Source: Branchiostoma lanceolatum (Eukaryota > Chordata > Leptocardii > Amphioxiformes > Branchiostomatidae). Taken from it: DNA of 64,000 nt. The stretch is taken from positions 21,932,559-21,996,558 of the forward strand of contig NC_089726.1 in NCBI RefSeq assembly GCF_035083965.1, in the 5' to 3' direction. Both the position numbers and the translations under genes were made by a program. The notes beneath the pieces were generated by a model. The model had not been told where the DNA came from. It worked only from the letters and a program-made list of their open reading frames with translations, and did not search any database. Positions 25,359 through 38,400 of the stretch are shown here, piece after piece; within the stretch, counting starts at the first letter, position 1; each line of letters opens with the position of its first letter.

Positions 25359-25763
25359 GACCTGGTGTTAGTGTACATCGGATTTGTACGCCCAGTGTTG
25401 GAGTGCGCCTGCCAAGTATGGCACCCGGGACTGACTGTTGCAGAGTCGTAGTCGATTGAAAGGGTCCAGAAAAGGGCATGTAAGATTATCCTGGGCCGGT
25501 CTTACACCAGTTACAACTCAGCCCTACAAACACTCTCCATGACACCGCTATCTCAACGTGCAACGACGATGTGAACTCTGCCGAAACTTCGCACTGCTCA
25601 TGCTAAAATCCCCTGTCTTCAGGAACTGGCTGCCCCCTTCCAGCGGCGACATCAGCATTAGAGACACTAGACAGAAACACTTATTGTCAACCACTAGAAC
25701 AAGAACAAATAGCTTCAAGAACAGTCCAATCCTTTATATGACCCGTCTTTTGAATGAACAGTG
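25359..25763 (+). pseudogene. Broken LINE reverse-transcriptase C-terminus
   Basis: Conceptual translation gives VYIGFVRPVLECACQVWHPG, then an in-frame stop, then SIERVQKRACKIILG. After a frame change it reads RNWLPPSS and ends at a stop near 25764. These are the hallmarks of the region after the polymerase domain in CR1/Jockey-clade LINEs: IRPVLEY, VWHPGL and IQKRACRIILG. The downstream AT-rich tail to about 26030 may be its 3' UTR. At least one stop and one frameshift make it inactive. It sits inside the unique core of the giant element, either as a passenger or as a later insertion. Confidence 0.85.
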
Positions 25764-27165
25764 ATATCTAAACTTACACACATGTTTCATTGTTGCGAAG
25801 TAGTCTTGCCTTTACACATTTATGCAGACCATTACTGATCAGTTGTTCTAACTGCTTAATTGCCTGTTAGAATCACAATGTATCCGTCTCCGCCAATTGA
25901 AAGTATTATCTGTATAAGCGGTAAATAGTTAGTTTTAGAATACGACCTGTAAAGCAAGTACGCAATTCAGCCAGCTATGTACTAACTGCTTTGTTGTTTT
26001 AGCAATAAACATTTCTACATGTATATAAGCTCCGCTCTCCGCCTTCACACTGAAACTAAATATTGGTCGGGATTTTTAACGTCTTCCTCATCAGTCTGTG
26101 AGGAAAATACACTTCCTCATTATCATCCCGGTCACTACTAATTTCCCCCTCCCCGATCAAAACCTCTGCTTGGAGAATATGTTTTAGTGTAATTCCCAAA
26201 CAGTCGTTGACTTTGGAATTAAATGGTGCGTTTGATCCCACCAACAGTACAAAATAATGCAGCTAGTAGAAAACTTATCGAGCATGGCAACAAACTTTCT
26301 AACATCGAATAGTTCAGGAGTACACACGCAAGGTATGAATGCGGGAAGGCGCTATTCGATCGGGAGAGGCGGACATTGTTTTGAAGTCTAACTTATGATG
26401 GGAATCTGTACACGACGTAACGGTACACAAATATTGCAACGATAACAAAAAACAAAATTATTGCAGCGTCTTTCCTTCAATGGGAATTGAATCTGCTGGT
26501 AAACGTAGCCGTTTAGAATAACATCATTTCCCTTCCATCTATGATCTATGTAAAGATGTATTGACTAACACCTCAACTTGGAAACATGTTGTGAGTCGAT
26601 TCTCTTCAAGGATCTACAACACGTACCACCTATCCAATGCGAGCGCTTTTGCTCGCCTTGGAAAGGTTTGACTGGTAGTTTGCCGCGCCAGCTTCTTCAA
26701 GTTCTTGCCTCCAAAATTCTGCCCCCCATTCGCAGTGCAGTCAGGCCCTGTTACAGTCCCCTGAGATCTAGGGCGAGCCGGGGCGCTGGCCTGTACCAAG
26801 AGCTCCTTGCCAGGAGGTTAAACCTCCTTGCCTGTACTAACCGAAAAGCCGTCTGGCTCCCAGATAATCTCCAAGCAGATCTCCATGGGGGCGAAACTTT
26901 TTTGACTTCAAAACAATGTCCGCTTCTCCCGATCCGCATTCATACCCGACGAGTGTACTCCACACATACATTCACGTCCCCAGGATACTACCGTCCTCCC
27001 AGCATGCTTCGCGCACCAAAAATACGCTCTCTGTCCCAGGGCTGTCTTTGCGAACAAACCGCTATAGTAGCCCTCATGCGGCCAAAAAGTGAATTGCATA
27101 AAAGACTCGCACTCGCATATTCAGTGGAACAAGTCAATTTATTACGACGCTGTGAAGGAGCGTGG
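25764..27165. other. Unique spacer of the giant element, right part
   Basis: No recognised gene. A 239-codon plus-strand open frame (26578-27297) crosses the arm boundary at 27165 and lacks recognisable motifs, so it is not called. A short palindrome, AGGAGGTTAAACCTCCT, lies near 26814. Similar AGGAGGTT motifs occur near 23440, 27980 and 52475 and may be shared short terminal motifs of another repeat family. Confidence 0.5.
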
Positions 27166-30100
27166 TTATCTTGTAAACGTTTAACGCCGTTCGGAATGTC
27201 CTGGCGTCGACAGGGGGCCAAGAATGTTCTTTATCGAGTAGTGCGCACATGTTTACAAGTCCTTTTCCGATCATTTGGGATAGGGGATCATTTATAGGGG
27301 ATTGGGGATCATTTATAGGCCGGGGATGGTGTCTAGAACCAAAACGGTGTAGCATTTTCCTTAGACTGTTGCCATGTCGTCTGTTATAAATCTAGACTAC
27401 ACTACAGGAGTGATGATGGCAATCTTTCATAGACTGTTGCAGTAAGGGTTTTTGCAGAAACAATGATATGCACGTTGTCCTATCCATGTGTCAAGCTAAC
27501 TGGATCATGATCAGTTTGTCGAGGAGTCTTGTTCACTACTATTTCATGTGGTGTATGGTAGGAGGGGTTAAAGGTCACCATGGTAAATCATATTTGAAAC
27601 CGCTGTATTCAGGCTACTGTTCCGTTTTAAACCGCTTCTGTCTTTTTAGTTCTGTCTTCTTTGTTTCCTTGACGTCTTTTAAGCGTTTTTGTAGGGCTTT
27701 TTCATGCTAGCCGAAGGCTTCAAGCCCTCTACTTCGAGAGAACAGAAAACATTGTTGTGTTCTCATATTACCAGCATGACCCTTCTCTAGGTACCAGAGC
27801 ATACGATAGTTGGGGTCAGCAATTTTCTTCTTCACCGCAAATATGTTTATCTAAGAGTGTAAAAAGACGTTTGACGTTTACACATCGGTGCCCACCATCT
27901 TTAGACTTGACCGAATATATAACGTATTATAAAGTAATGAAGTACTCATGGTACTCGTGCGATACGAGTATCGGTAACCAAGGAGGTTGAAGCAACTCCC
28001 CCGCCGCGTAGGGGATTAGCCCGGGAAAGTGATTAGCCCCGGAAAAAGTGTAATGATGTAATCTCCAAGCAGAGCACGCAGGATCTCCGAGTATTTTATT
28101 GTCTGTGTCATTCTGTCAGCATTTAGGAGACCTCATGAGCGCTTGGCGGAGCATGTTTGACGATAGATTAAGGTTCATTATTGTAGGCGGTGAAAGGTCG
28201 CAGTAATTTACAGAAGCTAGGAGAAATTTGGCACACTTTTAAGTCAGTGTTGACGTTCTGGAGTGACGATATTTCGGCCAAAACGTCTACAAAATCCGGT
28301 GAAACAGTTAGGATCAGTTAGCTACTAGTCTGGAGATCCTGACATTCGTGTATAATTTCATCAGGGTGGCAAGAGAATGACGAACAGTTAAGTTCTTTAT
28401 CCACAACCAAAGAGTTTTGCATCCAACGTTTCGTTGATCGCATGTGACCTTTCCGACAGAGAAACAATGGCAAACAATGACTGGTTCTATTTCTAACAAT
28501 GTTTGTTGAATCTCGATGCACTTAGCCGAGCGTGACGATGATGTGCAGTGCAAAAGAAACGATCGCACTAACAGTAGTGTGAAAAGGAAACGTTTTGTTT
28601 GGGATTCGGAGATATGGTGCAATTGACAACTGTGCACTTGACAACTGTGTAATAGCCCACGCTGCAATACTGCATATTCCGATGCGGTCAAAACCTAAAG
28701 TACAGTCAAACCAACCCAAGACGACCACCCAAGGCCCTAGAAAAGCGGCATTCTTTGATAGAAGGTTCGCCTAGACATTCCGGCGTCGAAGCTAAATTTG
28801 GGGTCATTGGCTGTAGAAATCCCCGTGCTGCGAAACTGTATCGCATGGGGAAAGGGGGCAGACACATTTTGTAGATGGAGAATAATGTAAAAGTTTCACT
28901 GTCAGAAACACGCATAAGCAATTATACTGGGCTAGTCTTTGGAGATAAGGATAGCGTTAACATGTAAGTCAGTAGGCACTGTTCGGCCAAGTATGATGCC
29001 CAACTTGTCCACACGAAGAATGTAGGAATATCAGACTGAAAACAGTAAAGTTGGTAGCAGTTCAAAATGGGTTAGCTTCTTTCACTAACATGCGGCAGGC
29101 AGTACGTTTGTTCCGTTATTTTCATGTACAACAAAGTTGTTTCGAAGTTTGATAACGTAACTGTATCTGTCTATTTGTTCATTTGAGTACTGATTACTGA
29201 ACATGAAAGGGAGGGCACAACAGGTGATCAGTAAGAAGAACTGTAAAATTCCTACTGAGCTAAAATGTTATACATAGCAATCGTTATTTATCCGCCTTTC
29301 TGGCTATTAAACCTTGTTGCTAAGACAGCCCACAGGTAAGAAAGCTATAAATCCAAATACATTTAAAGCTTACTGTTTGCTTGTTTTTTGCTTATTTGTT
29401 TGTTTGCTTGTTTGTTTGTTCGAAACAGGGCACGTACAATGTTGTGTTTGTTTATCCGGCCTCGAATATCGAACTGTCAATAAACGTAGTCCTAATTTTA
29501 TTTACAGATCGCGGTATCGGGAGCAAATTTTACAGGACAAAGGACGACCAAACGGACTTTACGCAGACAGCTCCTGAATTCATTCTAATTATGATGGACA
29601 GGCCGCCTATATGAAGTATCCTTTCTGATATCATAGTGTGACCCGCTTGAGCACATCTGTAGTTACGACCACATGTTTGTCAAGTTTATTATTGATATTG
29701 TGCTTGAGAATACTTGTATGGTGACCAGTACAGATCACGTCTTAGCCTCTTAGGTCTTATTAACATTTAGATACATTATGTATATCTGCGTGTGTCGTTA
29801 TATTTGACATTATATCGATCTGCATTGTATGATAAAGTCTTAATTTGAGATGACTAATTTTAGCGTTCAATTGTTGCCGTAAAGCAATCGTGGCTTTCCT
29901 TTTACAGTTATGATATTCTAAAAACATGTGGTATAGCTGAATATGCTAGCAGTGAAAGTAAGATATCTCTGTATTGAACACTGTTTGGCTACAATCAGAA
30001 AAAAAATAACAGCGTTTCTGAAAATATTTTGGCTTCCTTCAAGCTATTAATTCATTGTACACTTTGTCACAGAGGTAGTTGGTTATCTGCTTGCTCAAAG

Positions 30101-31012
30101 CGTTCAGGTTTCGTTTACAGATTAAACAGATGCGATGTTTTCTAAACACTTAAGATTGTTGAGTTGTCACAGTCTGCAATTATAAAGTCATTCTTAGTTT
30201 TCAGAGACGTTGATTTCAGTAATTGCCGTTAAAGCTATATTGCCCAGTTAAAAGATGCTGAAATGTAATGCAGCGGACTTTGTTGTATGTTAACTAATAA
30301 ATACGTAAAAACATTCGTTTCATTTGTTTGTGAGTGTGTGATGTAACTAAAAGCTGACAAATGTACTTTACCTTGTACTTTAATGAAGGGTGACTTCATG
30401 TCGGGTCCAGCATTGGACGCCAGTCTTGTCCGCCAGAGAGAGGGGAGTCCCCTCGTGCCGTCATTGGACGCCCATCTTGCCGGTCTGACAGAGAGAGAGG
30501 AGTCCCCTCGTACCGGCACTGAATGCCCATTTTGTCTCCCAGAAAGAGGGGGTTCCCCTCGTCCCGGCACTGGCCGGACGCCCATCTTGTCCGCCAGAGA
30601 GACGGGAGTCCCCTTGCGCCGGCACTGAATGCCCATTTTGTCTGCCAGAAAGAGGGGGTTCCCCTCGTCCCGGCACTGGCCGGACGCCCATCTTGTCCGC
30701 CAGAGGGAGGGGAGTCCCCTCGTACCGGCACTGAATGCCCATTTTGTCTGCCAGAAAGAGGGGGTTCCCCTCGTACCGGCACTGGCCGGACGCCCATTTT
30801 GTCTACCTTAGAGAGGGGAGTCCGCTCGTGCCGACAAAGAAGCAACAATCTTAGAGACTAAGCACGTATTTTCTAGATTTCTAATGTCTGTCATTTTTGT
30901 TATTTAATCCATAACATCTTTATTTTCAACACGATGTCGTCTTCAGAATTCAGAATTCAAGACGTCAAAAAGGGAATAAAATGGATTTTCCCTTATTATT
31001 TTGGATTCTGTT
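27166..31012 (-). repeat. Right arm of the giant element
   Basis: Inverted counterpart of 20382-24268. It differs by scattered substitutions, about 172 bp of extra sequence near 29226-29397 and about two fewer minisatellite units. The high similarity over 3.8 kb implies either a recent origin or continuing gene conversion between arms. Confidence 0.93.
30405..30840 (-). repeat. GC-rich minisatellite, right arm (about 4 units)
   Basis: Same 106-bp unit as in the left arm, inverted, with about four units instead of six. The copy-number difference shows that the two arms change length independently. Confidence 0.9.
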
Positions 31013-34000
31013 ACTTAAGGACCTTGTTTTCTTGATATCAGTCAATCTGGCATATCGTATAACATCATAACGGTCTCCATTTCGTGATCTGCCGGTATAA
31101 CCGTCCATCGGCGTAACACACCAGCTTCGCAGGCACGCGGCGCGAGAGTAGTTGATTACATTACATCAAATGACCTGTCATAACACATAACTTATCACTA
31201 GGCGCATCTAGTTACAAGTGTTTCTTAAGGTATATTGGTGCTCCTGGTACTAAATTCCACCCAAAGATAGTTTTCAGGGAAATTTGTGAAGACATAAGTC
31301 AAAACTTTGTAAGTGTGTTACTTTAAAGGCATGGCTATTTCTTGTTCTCTTTTTAGCTAATCAAGTGTGTATCAGTCGGTACGTCAACCAGCTTATTAGT
31401 AATTTTGTACATCATACAAAGTTTGGACAGTTTCCTTCTATCTCCAAGTGATATCTACTGTAGATCTGTTTTCCCTTTAGCGGCACTAGCATTCCTATCG
31501 TAATTGTTCGAGCAAAATCTGGCTGTTTGGTTATGCAACCATTGAAGTTAATCTTCATGTTTTTAGTTCATATATGGATCCCATACTATTGGCAGTGACG
31601 TGGCAGGTTCTTTCGGAATGCTGCACGAGGAACTGTCTACTTGTTAGAAAGTCCCCCTCTCACTGGGCTGCGGTACTGGGGCGGCAGCTCATTACGGCAC
31701 CGTCGCGAATTTTTCACCAATTTTCATATGCACTCTCACTGACGTGCGGCGCATATTTACGTTTAAAGCCCAGATGAGCAATTTATTTATATAAACATTA
31801 TTGCTCGACAACCGTACACTGTACAATGTAGGGCAGTAAATCAACAATACTACAAGTCTAATCTACCCTACAATTATAAGTAAAGCCCCTGTCACATTTT
31901 TGAGTACATAAAAGTCCGCATGAGTTGCGTATCAACATGTTTCTGGTTTAGGTTAAGTTTGCAGTCGAAGAAGTGATTTCCTAGGTAGGTGACCTAGTTA
32001 GTTAATGTTGATACTTTTGTAAATCTGACTCCAGTTCGGTCATTAATTTGACTGCCACAGTCAGTTCGTGTGAGGTTTCTCAATAAACCATTCACCATCA
32101 CAAGGCAAAAGCATTAACGTGCATCAAAAATAGTTCTGAAGTTATGGTCAAATCACTCAAAAACATAGTCGAATCGATCTTGATGGAATTGTACCAATCC
32201 TTGAGAATTTTCATCGCCGTGACCTTAACAGTCGACCCAATTTCATTGAATGATGTTTATTGTAAACATATGGGCTACGTACAGGTCACAAAAGTAGTGT
32301 TTAGTTAACAGTCACATGTACACATTGTCAAGCAAGCACAAGAACAATAATCTAAGAAAATTCGACTTCTCGCTTCTTTGAGACGGTGACCGTGTTAGCA
32401 TCAGATGTGTTTTATGATCAAAGGTTTTTCTAGCCTCATTATCTTCGCCGATATGTTTTTGGTTGAGCCAGCTGTTGGTGGGTCTGTATGTATGTCAAGA
32501 GTATAACTCAATAAACCTTTGATGAATCTTTATGATTTTTAGTAGGTGTGTAGTGGTTGTACAAGGGACGGTCAAGTTTAAAAGGGGTTCAAGTTGCGTT
32601 TTCCACCAGTACTGCAGCGGACTTTTAACTTTTTTGTATTTGTTTGTAGGCAAAAAAAGTGACGGAAACATTGATGGATCTTCATGATTTTTTGTAGGTG
32701 TGTAGATGTTGTAAAAACGGTGGTCAAGGTCAAAAATGATTCCCCTGGCATTTTCCATCGTTACTGCAGCGGGCTTTGCGTGGATGTATATTTGTATGTG
32801 GACAACATAAGTCGAGAAGCTGTTGATGGTTCTGTATGATATTTAGTTGAAGGGTAGGGTTAACAGAAAGAAAGGTCAAGTTCGATAATGGGCATTCTAT
32901 CGGATACCTAAGGTACTGCAGCGGAGCTTCAAAATTTTGGAGCATATTTTCTGAAAGTGCTATGGTCATGATTTTTATGTGGTAGGTAGTTCATGTCACA
33001 GGAAGTGAATTGTGTAAGTTAGGCCCCCCTAGCGTCTTGATTGGAACTACAGTGGGTGTTTTTGTTTTGACCTTCGGACATGAATAACTTGAGAAGGGGT
33101 CGACAGATCGTCGTGAATTTGGAATGTAGAGAGCTCAGATGGTGCTTTACAGAATTAATGACTTATTATGCAAATCAGGAGCTAATCTGCATAATTAGTA
33201 AGGATAGTTTTTAGATCCACTAAATTTCATAATTAGACATGTGACAGTGTTCCCGAAACAGGTCAACAGAGGGCCTTTCCTGAAAGTATAAATAAACAGA
33301 TGGGGCACATAACTAAACAGATAGGGCAGTGTCACTACACTCCACGCAGATGTGTGGGTCCGGTTGGTTTTAAACGTGTCCAGTTTAGCATTTTTGTCCA
33401 ACACACGGTTGGAGACATAACGAAAAGGGGACAAAATAGAAAGCCTGACAGAAACATCTAAAAACACGTAAAGAACCAGTCGGACCCACGGCCACTCCTC
33501 TGCTCAGAGAGCACAATGCACCAAAACTGCAAAACTGCTAGGTATTACCTAGTACCGTATGGAAAACACATGTCATGTACAATGTCTTTCAAAATGTGAT
33601 TGATATGGAATAAAGATTTATTCTATTCATATATATTGACTGCACCATTTAATCATAACTTTCAATATTTTTGATGACCAGTTATAACATATATCAGGAC
33701 ACTAGACACATATACTAGTCCTGTACCACCAAATGATTTCTATCCCTTTCAAGACTGGACTCATCCCCCCCATCATAACTTCCAAACGGTATGGTGTATG
33801 ATCAGATTTGCATGGGGTGATAGCATGTAAATATCAATCACTCTCCACAATGAGGCTTGATTATTTGGTCAAGATAATGTGTCTCTTGTTAAGAATATGA
33901 AATTGTATTACTAAGGCGTAAAAAGTAGGGAAACATAGACTGTATCAGTCAATAAAGTTCTCTGTGGTAAAATCTATGTAACATATTCTACTAAAAATGG

Positions 34001-35444
34001 TAAACATCTTCTATTCTACCTAGATTACAGAATCGACATATTCGTTGTTCCATGGGAGTAAGGTTGATATTTTAACGTTATAGTAATCACTTGCTTCTGC
34101 CCAAACCTACCAAAATGATGATTTCTTTAAGTAAGAAGGATTTGGATCTTTCAAATTCTACAAATCTTGCATACAATCTATATACCATCATGAATACAAC
34201 AACAATATGCACCGTATTTCTACGATTATTTCATCAACCCACATTGCCAATATACATGTATGGTCCTCAAACACACATTTCCAAACAAGTAAAACAACTA
34301 AATATAGCCTGCCTATACACCAATTACATTTTTTGAGAAGACAATAATCTTGGATCGATCCTGAAGAATGATTCACAAATCTATACAACAATATTAGTAA
34401 AGATTCATATATAAATAATAGTAAAATCTACGCGATAAGGTGCTAATATTGTTACAATTAGTATAATCTAAAGCTCTTTGATACACTATACTCAACACCC
34501 ATCTTTAGATTATTTATAATAAATCCACCTAAACATGATCGTATAACCTTCTGAATGCTAGGGTATCGTTTTTTATCACACAACGTTTGTACTGTTGGTG
34601 GGATCAAGCAACAGGGAGAAGGTTAAAATAACGAAACGCTTGCAAGAAATATTCTAACATAACAAGGAAAAACATTGGCTTTAATACCTCGTTTACAGCT
34701 TGGAGATTAGCAGAAGGCTTTTATGCACTGCAAATACACCGTATATTATTTGCGTTAAAGCAAAATTGAATTGAACTTTTCCATACAGAAAAGTGAACTT
34801 AGCAAAACTTTCTTTGTCAAGGAATGAGCGATTCTCCACTCTTGAGATGTCACGCTGGACAGAACACATGACATCGTGAGCAGTGGATCGTAAGTTGCAG
34901 AAAAGACCTCACATGAACTGAAGTTGGACAGTTTAAAAAGTTTTTGTGTTGAAAATTACACTTTAGCTTGGCTGGGGAATGATTTTTACCGTTACAGATG
35001 AACTTTCAAGCTAACTTTCTGGTGAAATTTTGTGGACACTGATACTAGTTATATGCTAAAAACTGTGCCCCCGAGATTGAATTGTGCACCTTACTTTTGG
35101 ATGAGGCCTGCATCATTTTGATCATTTCTCGCACAGTACTAAGTACTTTAGTTTGAAGGCAATTCATGAAGCAAAGGTTTTAAAATCTTTTACGTAATGA
35201 ACTTTACTACAGGTTCCTTGCGATCCTTGCGAGAGGTTTGCAGATCTTTTGATGTTTAGAAAACGATTGAGCTGCGATCTACTGAAATGCAAATAGCTGC
35301 ATCCTCCTGCGTGTCACGTAAACCATCTATTAGTATATGAATACATAAACCATCCTCTGAATATTGGAGACTTCGTGAATTTTCTTCAGATTTCCTTGTT
35401 GGTTCTTTTGTGGAGACTGAATTATTCACTTTACAATTTACGCT

Positions 35445-38400
35445 TTACGTGTCCTTTTTCAAGAGGACAGCATCATTTTGAATTTGGCTTCCTTCCTCTT
35501 TACTTGGACCCGTCCGCTTAAACGAATTGAAAAATCGAACTAACGCTATGTAGCCCCAACTCGGAGTCAGAATAAACGTCGACGTACCAAGAAACAGCAA
35601 GTACATGGCTAATTGTAGGAAAGGTATGTTTACCCAACAGCTGTTTAAGTTTAGATATACCTGGACCCATAAGAAACACTCGACAGCTGAGCGTAGGAGG
35701 AAAGTGTGGATAAGAGCCAACCGATTGATTTTCCAGATCAATGAGTTGGCTAGCCCGCATTTTACGAGCCAATAGTTGATACTGCCTAACGGAGCGATCA
35801 CCTCGATGCTTAAACTAGCAAGTGAAAAGTAGTTACAAAACTCGTAGTAGGCAACATAAAAATAGCCTGCAAACGATAAAAAGTGGTGGACATTCGCCAA
35901 AATGTCTATATGTCCTGTGATCATGAGATCATTGGCTAGGATGGCCAAGGCGTCAAACATGAAATAACCGGTTGAGACGTAGGATACGACGAAGCCAGTC
36001 GGTGTAACGGCGTTGACGACGTCTTGATTACTAACCTAGGAAAAGATAAAAAAGTTGAATAAGTATAGGAATACAAATGAATCAATTTCTTACCATTATG
36101 AAAATAGCAATTTAAAAATAAATGAAACTAGAAAGGCAACATTTGCGGGAGCAAATGCAACATGTTTCGCCCATTTCCCTTCCCATGCAAAAAGCGACTG
36201 TGGCATAGAGGCTAACGTTTGTTGTATGTCTGCAATGTTGGTATTTGAATGAATGATTGAAATTCAATGTACTTGGTTGGCTTCGTATTAAAAGAGTAAA
36301 TTATGTTTACTTCAAGTAAATGTAGGACCGATAATGCAATATGGCGCTGGCATGACACTGTTGATATATGCAAAAAGGCGACCAACAAAACTTCGCCATC
36401 AAGCCGACTATCTGGTAACGTTACCACAAACAAAACAAGTTGCAGACGATTGTGTGTGGTGAAATCTTCGGCTTTTTTAAACAAGTGCCAGTGGTTGCGA
36501 TGAAAATACTATTTTTTAGTACAACGCTACGCCACACATTTTTTTTTAGCACTATCGATCAGCGCCGATATTCAAGACTTCCCCGCGGCCCGATAGTGTA
36601 GACATGGAACAGGGGTTTACGCAAGGAGGTTGAAAATTCTTAGGTTTACGTCATTTTTAGCCAAAAAACTTTAAACAGTTACTCAAAGCAAGGGCCTTCT
36701 TGCTCAAGGTAAATTTTCACGCACTTCACAACTCTCTATTGTGATTGTTTATGTTATTGTCAACGTCTCGACACGGGATGTTTCCTAAGGTGGGAAACTT
36801 TGGACACTTTGTGTGCACTATTGTGCTCACTGCACTGGTGTCCAATCTTGGAGACACAGGGGTAGAAAACTAGTGCACATAGCGAGGAAATGTCAGGTTT
36901 CACCATAGTGTCCAAGCTTGCAAACTTGTGGAAATCTTTGTTTCCATGCAGTGTTAAAATAAGAAAAACACCGTGTGTGTCGAAAAATACCACCAGAAAA
37001 GTTTTGAACCTTCTCAATTGCACTTAACTTCAGTAGGACACAACAATAACAACACAAGGATGTGACCCAGGGTGTAGTGAAATTGTGCCTGCACCAGTAG
37101 TGCCCCTAATTAAATTGACTTTTTAAACCAATCAGGTTGAGCTTGATAGATCTGCGCTCTCTCATTGGCTGACCGAATTAGTCCACCTGGCCAGATGAAT
37201 AAAGATGTGACCTAAAGGTCAGTGACCCCATATGAGGAAAATAGCCGATCTTCTCCCCAAAAACACCCTCTAAAATCGTATTTTGAAGTGTTGTATGCCA
37301 AAAGTGCGAATGGGATTCTTTGAATATTTGTTCAATGTACCCCTATAGCAAATTTCAGGTCATTTGGATGTATTTCCAGAGCACAGGAGGCCAAAATGTA
37401 CGTTTTTGGTCAGAAAAACCTCAATAAAATCACTTTCAAGGTCGATATCGAGAAAATTAAAAAAAGTCTCCCAGGGTATTTACCCACTCTACCTGTATAC
37501 CAAATTTCAGCTCAGTTGGTCCAGGGACGACCGAGCTGAGTCGATTATAAGATTTGCCAGGAGAAAGAAACGGTACGAAAACAATATGTATCGCCCATAC
37601 CTATAGTATGGGCGATACATAATGGTATAGATAATTTAGGTAACCGCTATGAGGCCCACTGTGAAATTTATATTTCATCTTATGCACACTGAAACGCGCA
37701 GGAACACACACACATAAAGACACAGAGTTACCACATTGACCGTTAGCTAACTCCAACTGACGCAGGCATCAAATCCCCATAATTAACCACTATTATCTTA
37801 CATCAGATCCTCATCAGTTATGCAAATGAGACATTATTTTGCATAATTGATATTTGCTAATGCTTTTCTCTTCATCAGTTAAAAATGTTATATCTTGGGA
37901 AAGCCTATCTTGGAACGCAGTGGAATCACTCATAAGATTATCTTGCAAAAATAGGTCTAACGTGCATTTACCCACATGCCAAATAACATACAGATCCATT
38001 CTGAGCTTCTTCACTTATAGAGTTATAACAAGATTAATTCTCCAAAGGATGCATTCGTGCAATATTTGAACTATTTCTAAAACAATTATAATACTGTTAG
38101 ATATGCCTCTACTCATGTGCTCGTCTCTCACCTCGTCCCACCAGATGGCCCAGAGTCCCACCACTGTACCGAACACTCCAAACAGACCACGAGTAAATCC
38201 CAGATTCCAGATCACCTGAGGCAAATATTAGTACAGTAGAGTCCATTCCCAGTCACCAAAAGGGTTTTCATTGTCATCATTTACAGCTGTTTTTAATTCT
38301 TTGTAATTATATGTCTATGAGATTTCATACTTTGGAAATATTGTGAATGTCATTTCAACTATATAATGATTTGCCCGGATGTGTAAAACTTTGGAAATAT

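Larger units (their letters stand above)
20382..31012. mobile_element. 10.6-kb giant inverted-repeat element
   Basis: The termini AACAGAATCC and GGATTCTGTT begin arms of about 3.9 kb that are inverted and nearly identical. The element interrupts array DNA: flanks read CCAACACTT before it and ACTTAAGG after it. Uninterrupted copies reading CAACACTTAAGGACTTTG occur near 5485 and 14115. The target duplication is ACTT with these termini, or up to ACTTAA if the terminal AA is counted as target. No complete transposase was recognised, so it is probably non-autonomous. The architecture (long arms, internal tandem repeats, small unique core) resembles foldback or Galileo-type elements, but the superfamily is unassigned. 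Confidence 0.93.

Noticed and set aside
24745..25371. 208-codon open frame in the spacer of the giant element
   Set aside because: No recognisable domain, mixed composition and no second copy in the window; it ends where the LINE fragment starts in another frame.
26578..27297. 239-codon open frame at the spacer/right-arm border
   Set aside because: It crosses the arm boundary, has no motif, and the left arm has no equivalent, so it is probably chance.
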